NCBI GenBank assembly: GCA_028023455.1
Contig: JAQFVV010000031.1
Span: 4,879,763 to 4,943,762, forward strand
Origin: Epiperipatus broadwayi
Lineage: Eukaryota > Onychophora > Udeonychophora > Euonychophora > Peripatidae
Direction: 5' to 3'
Length of the DNA: 64,000 bases
The stretch's first letter is position 1. The number at the start of each line of letters is the position of its first letter. This document shows, piece by piece, positions 35,879-47,947 of the stretch. The translations under genes and the position numbers were made by a program. Below the pieces are notes generated by a model. That model searched no databases. It saw nothing but the letters and a program-made list of their open reading frames with translations, and was not told the origin of the DNA.

Positions 35879-36180
35879 TTAGAGACGCGATGACCCATTC
35901 CGCCATGAAATTTCCGGATTCTTCAGGGTTGAAATTAACCCCAGTCGTCCTACACAAGCGGGCATAATGGGTGTTCCCGTAGGACTTGACAACATCATGC
36001 AGCCAGCCGGCAAAAATACGACATGGACCGCTTGTCCCTGGTTATGCTTATGTGACACCTTACTTCGTCGGGTCGGGGTAGAGACCAGCCTGACATTCTT
36101 ATAAACCCATTCACGGCATTGCAGTTTCAATATACTGCCATTTCATATCGCCTTTCTAAAGCGTACCACGTGTTCCTTTG
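35879..36180 (-). other. G+C-rich island with an 83-codon minus frame
   Basis: About half G+C, in sharp contrast to its surroundings. On the minus strand an open frame (36130 to 35879) reads MKLQCREWVYKNVRLVSTPT and continues with basic and Gly/Pro-rich sequence ending NPEISWRNGSSRL. No domain is recognised. The composition and short length suggest a fragment of an interspersed element (a LINE tail or SINE body) or a conserved exon. I cannot tell which. Confidence 0.35.
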
Positions 36181-36929
36181 CTCAATTCTCTATATATCAC
36201 TCCGCCTCTGCATTATCTTCGTAATTCACTCTCAAATAAATGTTTGCCCTTAGTTATAAATAAATATTTTAATTAAATAAATATATGTCTGCCGTTACTC
36301 TTATAACCCATACTTTAGACTCTTGCATTGCGAAGGTATAAATCCATCCAGGCATGCATTAGAAATACTTACTCGAGAATTTTAGGTAGCTAGATTACGC
36401 CTTCAAATAAATGTATTCCTTTTGTAAACATTTCAGTATCGGAAATACCGCTACTGAAATCCTCAATATAAAATAATGTCTAAATAAATAAATGTATTCT
36501 TTAAAATATAATCATGTCGCAAATTCCGCTACTGAAGCTTTCAATCCCTAAAATATTATTAGTCAATGTTTTATTAAAATGTATTAATAAATAATTTCAA
36601 ACTATATGTCTGCAGTTATGTTTCATTTATTCGATACCCATTCTATATAATATTTCCTCGATTATGTAAATATGAATGTTTAATTAATATTAGTTTTGAT
36701 TATTGGCTAACTCGAGAATAAAATCATGAATCTCTTGCATCTCCCTGACCACCGTGCCTAAGGAAATATTTACTAATGTCGCATCAGATGCATTGTTTCA
36801 TGGATTGTATTGTGGAACCGATAAACTATGTTCGAACTCAGTACCACGGGTGGCTTCACTACTCGATGGTGCTGCTGTTCTGTATGGTGGTTGAATTCTG
36901 CACTATGTTTACGAGTCACACGTTTTCTG
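36181..36929. other. Centre of the inverted-arm structure, last part
   Basis: It holds degenerate repeats: AAATAAATGT recurs, and CGGAAATACCGCTACTGAA (about 36440) and CGCAAATTCCGCTACTGAA (about 36513) form two copies of an 80-bp unit. Overlapping frames in 36773-36979 on both strands have no recognisable sense. Confidence 0.4.
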
Positions 36930-38809
36930 ACCGTTACATTACGCACATATATAATCCTTTTAAATTTGAGGAATAACATTTATTATTTAGCTTTTAATAT
37001 TAACTTTTAATTTCAATTATTATTTTAAGCTTTTAAATCATCCACACAGATGAAATTTATATTTATTTTAAGATTGTCGGGTATGAATAAACTACATAGA
37101 TTTGCATTTGAAAAGAAAATATTCTATCCATTATTTAACCTTAGGCCAAAAGTTCGCAGTCAAACCAGCATCAATCCATCTGATACATTGATGTATTCAA
37201 TGTAACATGAATACAGCAGCACAAACTAGGTTAAGAGAAGAAATTGACTCTCATCCAAATAGGAATACTACATCTATCTGACGAGAAGAGCAATAAAAAA
37301 AAAACCCATAGGAAGGGATTGCGGTTCCCGTCTTACCATCCCATTCCATAGGCAAACAGGGGGTGTGTGGTGGATAAAGTGATTCTGCCCATAGCGAATC
37401 TCATACTACATCTACTAATTACACCAATATATCCAATCCATTAACCTAATTCAACTACGGAATGAATAACCTAAGATTACCCTTCCCTAATATAGCTTTA
37501 CAAATTTATATAGCCATTCACGCCCGACTTAAATTTAACATTTATATAAATTCGCACAAATGGATTTATAAAAGTTTGTTTTTTAATGTTGAGCATAGAT
37601 CGATTACATAGATTACATGCTCAAAAACATTTCAAAATAAACATAAATGATCAAAATATAAAGTCATTGATGTAATTGCAGAGGGAATTCACTAGAAACT
37701 CAATGGCATTCATCATAAGATGCTGCATTGACACCAATAACTAAAAAAACTCCCGAATAAATACATTTTAGATATTCAACGTAAGATATCATTATTTACC
37801 GAATGTCTATATATTTTAATCAAATATGAAAACAAAAACATAATTAAATGTGAACAAATTGAATAACAAAAACTTAATTAAACATGAACGAATCTATGCA
37901 AGCGTCTATGCCCAACTCAAAAAAATGCAGTTAAATAATTTATATAATATTAATAAAAATAAAAATGGAAATGGTTTTTTTAGCAAACTTAAATGTATAA
38001 ACTTTAAATATTAATTATCAATTTGAAATCTGAAAGTCAGATAAGAGTTCATTTTAAAATTTAGGTTCTGAATATTTAAAGCTTGAACGAAAGTTCTTAA
38101 TTATTTTTTAAATTTTAAAATTGTTCAGTTCAATAGCTTACAGTAGAAGAGTCAATGGTTCTTGGTGCCAATTCCCACAATGTCCCCATTGGAAGACTGG
38201 TCTGATATTCTGGAGGTGGCCTTAGCTGGTTCCATTCCGGTATCACAGTCATTTCATTTTTAAAATAAATGAGAGAGAACGACAAGTGTGTCTTATCACT
38301 CTTCTCACAAAATCAAGTTGGAACTGTTAGGAAACTCCTTTAATTTAAATTCTTTTTCCTTTCATAATCATCCTCTAGATTCAATGAACAAAACATCACT
38401 AATCCATCATTTTCATTAGGGTCTGAGCTGAGGCTTGGTGCTTCCATTTGTCAAGCTAATTCTCTTTATTCTCTTATCTATATCTTTTAACTGACTTTTT
38501 CTATAAGAGCCCCAAGGGCTAGTTTGCTTTTCAATTAATTTATAAAACAATCATTTCCATTTACAAAAATATTTTATCTTTTTCTTGTACTTTTTTCTAA
38601 AAAAGTACGTTCAAATACCTTTTTTTTTTTTATTTAAAAAAAACATAATTTTAAAGTTTTGCATCTGTGTGAATATATATATATTGAACAACTCTTTAAT
38701 TTTTTTAGCTTTTAGTTTTTAATAAATTTATTTTTATTTGCAAACTTAAAGTTTTTATTTTAAATTAATGTAATGGCATATTTATATACCATTAATATAT
38801 ATAACAACC
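36930..38809 (-). repeat. Right arm of the inverted-arm structure
   Basis: Reverse complement of 32107-33840 with clear but imperfect similarity; the two copies have diverged far more than the LTR pairs in this window. The outer end, read on the minus strand, is TTAATGG...CCATTACA, again a hairpin. The counterpart of the 120-codon frame of the left arm is disrupted here by indels and stops. Confidence 0.8.
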
Positions 38810-39944
38810 TTCTGGATAGGTACCAGAAATATTAATTGTAATTATATAGCACTGTATCAGTAACAGTTGATTGCACCTTACTAAAAAAATAAAATAACCT
38901 GAAATTAAAATTTTTTTAATGACCTAAAACTATGTTTAAGAGCACTTACAGATATAATTTGAAAGTTTTAAGATATTTAATATTTTTCTTTAGTGAGTAC
39001 TTAATTATAGAAAGGGGTGGCTTGTCACAGAAATTGTCAGTTTAGTTTAAGTTGATCCAAGTTTGTTTTATTTGCTGCTGAACTGTATTGATATTTGTTT
39101 AGGTAATGTCCTGGTTTATTTGCTTTCAATACTTCAGTCCATAGCATAAATCGTGCAGTATATTTGGTTCATAGTCATAGAAACTTTCATTTTAGTCAGA
39201 TTGGTTTAGTACCTGTAGTGCATCATTTATGTAAGTGCATGTATGCTTGTGCTATCTTTCAACTTCATTTTCCATTTATATACTTCATTAAACCACCAAA
39301 TATCATGTTTCATAGCAAAATATTTGATTTCTTAACCCCTAGCTTGAATAACCAGCTTAAACACAATTTAAATGAATTAATAGATCACTGGAACAGTGGA
39401 TTATCAAATGGACAAATGCACTATTAATTATTTGAATGGCTAAAATAATTATTTTTTATTTTTTTTATTTCAGAAATGTAAGATATTTTATTCTTGGTTC
39501 AATTTAGTTAATTTTGTTTAAAGATAAAATTGTTCTTTCTTTCTTTTTCAAGAAAAAAAGATTTTTGCATATTTTGGAACTAATTAGCTCAGTACAATGG
39601 CTGGAGCCACCTTTTTTTTCCTAGAGTAAACTTTTTGAATGATCTTGGATTGGTGGAAGAACAGATGATTGCATAATTTTACAAAAAGTTGACTTTCCTG
39701 ATTTCAACAATTTTCTCTCCATAAAAAGTTTTTATTAGTACAATTTTGTTTCTACAAGTTGGTTCTTTATAATTCAAACTTAAAAGTAAAAATTCTCTTA
39801 ATTTTCTGGATGAAAACAGCTCAGAAATTCTATTGAGGAAAATAAGAATTGAAATGCAGATGTAAATCTCTTTGGAAATAAGATATATCTTCCTTGCTTC
39901 TAATTGACTAGTTTAGGTTCTAAAATCATTTGAGATGCATATGT

Positions 39945-40145
39945 GCACCTATATTATAAATTTGCTTTGCTTAACTTTAATTTCTAATATTAAAGAAATA
40001 ATGGAAATGTGTGTTTATATTTCAAATCTATTTTGCCTAAATTTTATTTCTAATATTAAATAAGTAATTGAAATGTATGTCTATATTATAAGTTTGATTT
40101 ATTTAGATTTAATCTCTAACACTAAAGAAATAACTGGAATGTGTG
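39945..40145. repeat. Three degenerate tandem units of about 72 bp
   Basis: Each unit reads TATATTATAAATTTG-CTT, TTAATTTCTAATATTAAAGA, AATAA-TGGAATGTGTG with scattered changes. Non-coding. Confidence 0.7.
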
Positions 40146-42070
40146 GATTTTATTATTATTCTTAAAGATTTATGCTGAACTTTTTCATAAAACATTTCAG
40201 AGAGTCTTTGTTGATAATTTTTGTTAACTATAAAGGAATAAAGTTTAAACGGAAGGATGTGTGAAGATAATTTATTATAACCTGCTTTATTATTATTATT
40301 ACTGACAAAAATATATATCCAGCTATTTTGTATCTGGAAATAAACTAAATGTGTGATATATAATTAATGAATTATTAACTTATCTCTAAATGTGCTGATA
40401 AATGAACGAGTAGAAGGGCATGAAATTGGATGTGAATTTCTTTTATTTTATTGTTCTCCTCATTTACATTTGATTTTTTTATTATTAAAGTATATTATTA
40501 ATAAACTTATGTAAATTTAAATGGATTTTATGAATTGTCATTATTTGCCCAATGAATGACTTTTGAAAATTTGGAACAAATGCTTAAACAAGTCTAATGA
40601 ATTAAATAATAAATTATTGTTCAACTTATGTAGTATTAGATATTTATTGCCATAATGAAAATTTTCATATGTGATATTGCCAGCGGTTTCATTACCTGTC
40701 GCTAAAAAAAAACTTTGAAATGCTCTCCAATTGAATCCAATTAATATTATTTATCTCCTTGCAGGACATTATGTGTATCTACATTTATGATTATACAAAT
40801 GATCATCATCATTTTCATACATGACTAAGATGAGTCATCTATAGACTATAAATGAACTTTTCATTCCAGCTAAGAAAAAAAAACTTTAATGATTATTATT
40901 ATTTTTGTTAGCATTTGATAGATAGGTAGATTAATTATTTGTCTTATGATTTTTTATTATTTTTTTTTCTTCAATAACTTCTTGCAAAAGTATAATATTG
41001 AGAAATATTATACTGGGTAATTTGTGGTTGTTTAGCTATTATATTTTATTGTGTACATGTATTTCTATATGCAAGGTGACAGTAGAAATATCTGTTGCTA
41101 TTTAAGGGTTAACATCTCATTTTTGAGAGGATGTAATTACATAAAATTTATTGTTTATTTTTGCATTTTTAAGAAGTTATGAGATTTATTTTTTAGTAAA
41201 TATTTTATGCCAAATTTAAAGATTTGTTGTTTATCCCAAACCAGATGTTTTGTTTCAATTTGTGGGCTAATGCCAAATACACTAGAGTTATTTTGTCTTG
41301 CTTATTTAATAATAATTATTATATTTCCAAGTTAAAATATTATACTTGTCAGAAATGAGAGATTTATTCATTATTTCTTTTATAACTTATTAATTAATGT
41401 CGTTGCAGTATTTCTTATCAAATGTGATTTGAAATTATTTATGCATTATTATGCTTATATGCATGTCTGTCATTTGATCCAGTTATATAATTGTTGAATT
41501 GAAAGTAGAAATAATTTAATTTCCATCGGTTTTGAATAATAAAATGTGCCAAAAAGAAGTGGAAGGATTAACCTTTGTGACGGCTAGTATTTTATTGCCT
41601 GAGTGAGATAAAAGTGTAAACTTTTAATTGGTCAAAATCATACTCAAGCTTCAAAATATATTTGTCTTTTAATATTATATTACATTAGTTTCATTTGTAA
41701 AATGTATATTAATAATTTGTCAGGTTATCAAAGTGAATGAAAGTTTTTTCAAAAATAAATTTCTATTTATTTATTAAGAAATATTCAATAGTGGCAAATT
41801 TAAAAATGAAAGTTAGTAACCAATTAAAAAGAGTTGCTGACGTAAATGATTTCTTTGTCAGTTTTACATTATGGAAAAGTAAATACTTTCTTGCTAAAAT
41901 CTTAAATATTTTTACTAAAATCTTAAATATATTTTTCTAAAATAATTTTATTTTTAGCATATTTTATCAAAATAATTTATAATTTGTCAAAAAATACTTT
42001 TGAAATGGTCTAAAACATTTGTTTATCATTTTCATAGCATTTTTCTTTGATTAGGCAGTTTTCTTTGTCC

Positions 42071-42290
42071 TTGACAGCCAATAAGAATGTCCTTGATGGC
42101 TAAGAACCAATCATCATGAAACTTATTTCTTTGTAAGAGCTTTACCTGCAGTTTTATTGATTTTTTATTTGTAAAATAATTCAAGAGAGGGCAGCATCTT
42201 ACAGAACTTTTTAAAACCTTTCCAATGATGGTAAAATCTTAAGCATAGCATTATAAATGACGAAATTCGAGTGACGTCAAGCGGATGCAA
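42071..42290. promoter_or_regulatory. CCAAT boxes and a CRE palindrome
   Basis: CCAAT occurs at 42078, 42107 and 42222, and the full cAMP-response palindrome TGACGTCA lies at 42272-42279, followed by a more G+C-rich 60 bp. The first two CCAAT boxes lie in a degenerate 29-bp duplication (TCCTTGACAGCCAATAAG / TCCTTGATGGCTAAGAACCA). CRE and CCAAT often occur together in animal promoters, but no downstream exon is recognised. Confidence 0.25.
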
Positions 42291-43139
42291 GTCAACTCTG
42301 AAGGATCGGCACAAGAGTTAAGGATTTATTTAAGATTGAATTAATTTATTTTTTTATGCTTAGATTGAAATGTATCTAGTGTTTATGCAGAAGGAATTGT
42401 TTATGTTATAAATTGTATTGTCAGGGATTGAGAAAACTCTCTTCTAATTTGTTGAAATGTTTGTCAGGAGTGGATTATGTTTCCAGATTAAGTAGTTGTA
42501 TTTTATAATAATTATAGTATGTGAAATCAAGTAGTGTATTTCCCTTATTTTTCAATGATGAGATCATGTCTACACCAGCATTTAAACCTCAGAATTTGGC
42601 TAGGGAGTCTCTGTGTTTGGTTATTTAAAGGATTAGAGTTAAAAAGTATTTTATTCCTCATGTATTTATGTGGAATGCTTTCAATCATTTATTCATAGCT
42701 AAGTGTAACATAGTTTGCTGATAAGAAAATAAAATAAAGTTAGAATTGATTTTTCTCACAGAACAGCTGAAGTAGAATTAGTGTTAAAGCTTGGTTGGCC
42801 ATTGTCATCATCTGTATTATGACATTTATCCCAATTTCATAAGTAAACTGATTGGATTTAATTGTATTGATTATTTTATAACAGGTAGCATAATTTAGAT
42901 GCATGCATAAAATATTATAATTTGGAAAGTATGGAGAAAATTCATCGTTAATATGTAACTCTTTAATTATTGTTTCAAACCATATCATATTAATTATTTA
43001 GATTTTATATCATCAACTTTCAGAATGTCTCATCCTTATTTTGAAGGAGCAAGCAAAAGAAAATGCAGCTAATTAATAGAATTATTCATTTGTTTTGTGA
43101 AGGATAGGTTGACCTCTTGCTTATAGATTTAAACCCTTC

Positions 43140-43575
43140 TCATATTATTTTGATGTGCATTTGAAATAAAAGTACCAAGAACTTTAGTTTCACTTTTTAA
43201 ATTTTGGTGCCAGTGTTTCATAGAGTTTTCTTTTCATAAGCATATCAGAATTGATTGATAGCTTGAGTGTATTGAAAATAAGTTGCAAAAATAATTTTAT
43301 ATTTAATTATTCTGGTGTGATGTTTAAGCATATCAGAATTGGCTGGTAATGTATGTGTATTTGAAGTAAAAATACCAAGACGTCAATTTCCTGCTTAGTT
43401 ATCTTAATATAGTATTCTAATGTTACTTTTCCATAAGCTTATCAGAATTGACTGATAACTTGAGTATAGGCAAAATACCAAGATGTTTAGTTTCATGTTT
43501 TACTATTTTAGTGCTAGTATTATAATATTTCTTTCCATAAGCTTATCAGAATGGACTGATAGCTAGCATATGTTG
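43140..43575. repeat. Four degenerate tandem units, 80-115 bp
   Basis: Each unit contains TTTCCATAAGCTTATCAGAATTG-like sequence (anchors near 43237, 43321, 43434 and 43537), then CTGATAGCTTGAGT, GAAATAAAA-TACCAAGA and TTTAGTTTCA. Old and non-coding. Confidence 0.75.
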
Positions 43576-44727
43576 AAATAAAATACAGAAAATTTATTTT
43601 TATGTTATTTATTTTCATGTAGACTATTTAATCATTGATGTTGAAATTATTCCAAAACATGTATACGCATAAACTAGAAAATCAAATGTTTATTTAATTA
43701 TCTTGTAATAAATGTGTTATTTATTTAAAAGCTTTGTTCAGAATTCTTCTTTGACATGCGTTCGTGAACTATGTTTCCACACATGCACACCCATTTACAT
43801 ATCCAATATGATATGATTGCACTAATACCATAAGTTAATTATGAACATGTTCAGATCTGCTGATGTTGCTTTGCTTGATTCACACACTATATGAAATGTT
43901 TGATTATTTAATGATTCTCTGAAAATTTTAATACTCACTTAATATTTAGATGATGAATTGAAGTCAAAATGCACCCTATTTCTTTCATTATCTAACTACT
44001 ACCATTTTTATTAGGATAATGCTTAATTTATGCTATTACTTTTAGGATAGTAATTAGTAATTGTTGGAAGGTATAGATTTAAAATTAAGCCATGCAATAA
44101 CTTAATTCCCTAAGATATTCCTTTATTACTTATGTTAGACATTAATTCAGTTACTTAGTTTAAATTACTGTACAATTAAGAGTTAAGTAATGTTATATTT
44201 TATTTTGTATTTAACTCTAACTTACCATACAGTATAGTTAATCAGCATTACATCTCTATTTTATTAATTTAATTTTATCACACAGTAGAAGTTGTTCAAT
44301 GCATGTGGATGATGGGAGGAGATAAAGTATAGACTATAACTTGTCAATTTAAGTGGTAAAACTTTATCAATTCCAATTACTTATTTATTTTAAAACTTAA
44401 TAGAAAATTTTATTCCTATTAATCATAATGTTTCATTCCATATCCAGTATACATTTTACACTCTATAGATCTCTGTAGCCCCCAACTGAGCTAAGCTAAG
44501 GTAGAACAGCATTTTAAGAGTCTCATTAATAATTTAAAGCAAGGTCCGATTAGTAGTTTATTCTATGATCAACAGAATTGGTGCTCCTGGGTATTTGTTG
44601 ATAGGAAAGGTAGGAGAGGTGTTGGAGGAGGGTTACAATTATTTTATATAGCGTGCTGTTTTTTATAAACTTTAATACCAATAAGCTAATGCACATGCGC
44701 TTTGTAGATGTCACTATATAAATGAAT

Positions 44728-44957
44728 ACTCCCACTTTGTCAAACACAAGATAAAGTCTCTGGGAAAAGATAGAATGAATCATCTATCTTTTCGACCCAA
44801 ACGTACATGTATGGGCAAATTCTAAAAATTTCACAAGCATCATTCAATCACATAGTAAAAAAGTAATTTAAAGTGATCAATTAAGAACTTCATGCTCTCA
44901 TTTTCAAACACTTAAGATTTGCACGTTTGGGTCAAAAAGATAGATGATTCATTCTAT
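44728..44957. mobile_element. MITE-like repeat with 33-bp terminal inverted repeats
   Basis: AGAATGAATCATCTATCTTT leading to GACCCAAACGT (44772-44804) is mirrored at 44923-44955 with one mismatch. The preceding 44 bp (AATACTCCCACTTTGTCAAA and on) is also repeated at 52573-52720 with the inner sequence, so the repeat unit is larger than the inverted repeats alone. It lies 16 bp before the LTR-B element, separated by a TA run. Confidence 0.7.
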
Positions 44958-44971
44958 ATATATATATATAT

Positions 44972-46732
44972 TGCAATGGATGCTTAAAAACCATTACAAA
45001 AATTGAAGTTTTGTAGGGGTGAAGAAAAAATAAATTTTTATAAGATTTCGTTTGTAAAACTAGATTAAAAGTTGTTTTTTTTTAATGCTTGTACAAATAT
45101 ATATGTATGTACATGGGATTTTCAGATTTGGGGATTTAGATTGATAAGAATAATTAAAAAGAAAGGAAACAAAAAGAAAAGAATTTTTCATTAGTTAATT
45201 CCTAGATCTGTAATGGGCGATTTATTTTCGTTAATTAGATAACTATTGTTAGCTAGATGGAGAATTTTATAAATTTTAATTTTAAAAAAAAGTTTTGTAA
45301 TTGGTTCAGATATGATTCAGGCCATTGTATTATCTTTTCACTAACTCTGAGATACTTCCACCAACTCTGAGAGATACTTGCACAAACTATTCCTGCCAAA
45401 AATACTTGGAAAGAATGATTCCTGCATATTCTGAAAGCTGATCCGGTAATTATTCTACCTAGAATGAACATTAAACCTACGTAGGGATATTTTCTTCAAC
45501 CATGATGTGTTAAGCTTTTTGCCAGGACAGATTCATGCTTCCTGTGTCTCCATTAACTGCCTATGATGCCATAAGAACCCGCTACAAAAAAACCACTAAC
45601 TGACTTGCCCAAGCTTACTATCAGGGAATCCAGATTAAAAGACCATATTCAAAAAGTCTAGTGCACTAGCGTTTAACTAAATTATTAAGGTACCTTAGGT
45701 TCTACAATTGAAATAATTTTATTGTATTAAATTTGTTTTCTTTTTTTTAATATAAAAGTGTTTCAAGTTTTATCTTATGTAATTCAGGTTCTGTGCATTT
45801 GATATATATTTTTTTCTTTTTTTGATGAGTGCTAGTTTCAAAGCTATACTGTACATCACATTTAAGTCTTAATAAGTAAGGTAATATAGAGTTATTTGTA
45901 ATTTCACATTCCTTTTTATTATTGTAGAGCAGTCTGGATATTACAGACTATTTTAATTAGCTTCTGGCTCATGGCCCATTTTGTCATTAGTCCTACTTAT
46001 GTCATGAAACTTTAATTATTTATAATAGACTATTATTATTAGTTTTATTTCTTCAAGCTTCCAATTCATTTATTAGGGGCACATACGATCGTTTTAACCC
46101 TCTCAATAGGTAGATCATGAGCTCCTAGCCTGACTCACTCAGTGGGAGGTCAATTGATTGAAAGTAATAACTTTCAACACCCTTTTTTGTTATTGTTAAT
46201 GTTTTGGAAGCTGCCGTTGCATTTCGCCTGCTTCGGCATAAACTCTCATAAATCTCGAATATGGAGATTCAGTCTTGTCATAACTATGGGTTATAAGCAG
46301 GAAGCTAACCTCCCTTGTCTGGCATGAGATCACTGTATACTTACTAATTCATCTGCTACTGCCAGTATTTTGCACTCTTTTATGCACAGGAAATTGCTCT
46401 CTAAGCCATATAAAATATTTTAGTTTAATTTTGACGAATGTGCGAGTAGTACATTTTAAGTGTATTTTAAAGCTTATTATTTAGATTTATGTTTATTTAA
46501 CCATGCTACTAATAAAATAATTATTCCTTTTTACTTAGTTGATTTTGTTTTCTGTTCCTACCTTTCTAACTTTCTGAATAAAACATAAGATCTCATTTGC
46601 TTGATTGAGCTAGTCTGACACATTCGGGTTCGTATATCCTGTCCACCCTTAAAATAAATGTCTAGTTGTGATTTTCAGACTAGTGTCGCCCTTGTGGTCA
46701 GTATATGTGAATCCAAAGCTTTCGTCTGGTAC
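44972..46732 (+). repeat. 5' LTR of LTR-B, lacking its TATA box
   Basis: It begins TGCAATGG (TGTAATGG in the 3' copy) with a mirrored CCATTACA nearby, and ends TCGTCTGGTAC. Compared with the 3' LTR it lacks about 115 bp (3' LTR 48604-48716) and a 19-bp segment with TATAAAAG, and has an extra 20-bp tandem duplication (ACTCTGAGATACTTCC). Otherwise the two are very similar. Confidence 0.88.
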
Positions 46733-46749
46733 CTAGCTATATATATTTT

Positions 46750-46768
46750 TGGCACAACCAAACGTGGG
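46750..46768 (+). other. Candidate primer-binding site of LTR-B
   Basis: TGGCACAACCAAACGTGGG lies 17 bp after the LTR end. Its form matches sites complementary to the 3' ends of tRNAs in gypsy-like elements (TGG start, then a CCAACGTGGG-like tail). Confidence 0.55.
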
Positions 46769-47121
46769 AGCCGATATTAAAACTTTACGTGAGATGTTTT
46801 GTTCGGATGGTTGGGAAAAATAAACAGAAATGGTAGGTGAAAATAGGTGAAATAAAGTTAGTGGTAGAATAGAAGTTGATGGAGAGATGCAGGTAGTTCT
46901 GTCCATATTTAATGTCTTAATATTCAAAAAGAGTTTACTAATTAGTTCGATGTTCATAAAATTTTTAAAAAAGGTAGAGTTTAAGTTTGCTTTGTAAAAA
47001 AATAAAATAAAGTTAGCAGCTGAAGATTAAAAAAACATTAATAAACAGATTTAAAAGAAAAGTGCTGTTGGTAATTTGGAATAAAAAAATTAGATTTAAC
47101 GGGGCTAAGTTTATTTTAAAA
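46769..47121 (+). other. Leader of LTR-B
   Basis: Purine-rich AT-rich sequence between the primer-binding site and the first Met of the gag-like frame. No open frame of note on the plus strand; the minus frame 46733-46957 is not supported. Confidence 0.45.
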
Positions 47122-47947
47122 ATGGAAGCTAAAGAAGAAAGTGATTGTGAGGCAGGTTTGGAAGAGAGCCCTGTTTCATTTAAACACTCCCAGATAATAG
47201 GGAAAAAAATGGTGAGACACAGATGATGATGAAGATGATGATGAAATTGATAATAGAAATGAAACAAAGTCAGCAAGCCGAGATGAAAGAAATACAACAA
47301 AAGTTGCTGAAATAAAGCAAAATTTAATAAAACAAAATATAGAAATGAAACAGAGTCAACAAACAATACTGGAGGAGCTGAGAGCAGAAATGAAAGGAAT
47401 GAGACAGAAAATATTGAAGACAGTCAACAAAAATCAGGCAGCTATAGAAGTCGTAGAAAAAGATTTGAATAAGAAGGTTCAGGAAGTTGAAATAGTAAAG
47501 GAAGAGACAAAAGACATGAAAGATGAATTAGAACAGGATAGCGTTAGAACAGGCAAGGTAGAAATAGAGACAGAAATAGGTAGAGATTGGATACAGATAG
47601 ATGGTGGGGTAGAAAATGCGGATCAAAAGACAGAAGATAATGTAAAAGAATTTCCGCATGAAACTAAGAATAAATTGGCTAAAACAACTATTGGTTTTGA
47701 ATACAAATTTGAAAAGATTAAGAAAAGGTTTAAGGAGTATAATTTTGAGGCAGAGATAAGAGCTATTTATAGAGCCATTTTATTTGAAAAGACTACAGAA
47801 GAGGGATTTGTTCCATTTGCTATTAGCGAGGTGGTTTGTAATAAAGTGAGTCACGTTGAACAAAAATATTTTGCTCGGCTAAAGTGTCATAAGATATATC
47901 AGCTACCAGATAAAACAACGAGAAAGAGACAAGGCAATAAATTATAA
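47122..47947 (+). pseudogene. gag-like acidic coiled-coil protein of LTR-B
   Basis: The likely start MEAKEESDCEAGLEESPVSF is at 47122. A one-base shift around an A7 run (47202-47208) moves the sense into the frame that then stays open to 47947. That frame begins with an acidic block DTDDDEDDDEID (47216 on), followed by about 120 residues of Glu/Lys/Gln-rich coiled coil (MKQSQQTILEELRAEM and on), then a more folded-looking C-terminal part with AIYRAILFEKTTEEGFVPF and HKIYQLPDKTTRKRQ. No zinc knuckle or capsid motif is certain. Its position between LTRs makes Gag the likely role. Confidence 0.6.

Larger units (their letters stand above)
38810..44727. other. Long non-coding AT-rich region
   Basis: No gene is recognised on either strand. 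Open frames at 39164-39427, 41737-41940 and 42740-42988 have low-complexity or junk-like translations. It contains two tandem-repeat stretches and a small cluster of promoter-like boxes, listed separately. It could be a large intron or intergenic DNA. Confidence 0.5.

Noticed and set aside
47013-47366. 117-codon minus frame
   Set aside because: Antisense of the LTR-B leader and acidic coiled-coil coding sequence; low-complexity Phe/Leu/His-rich translation.
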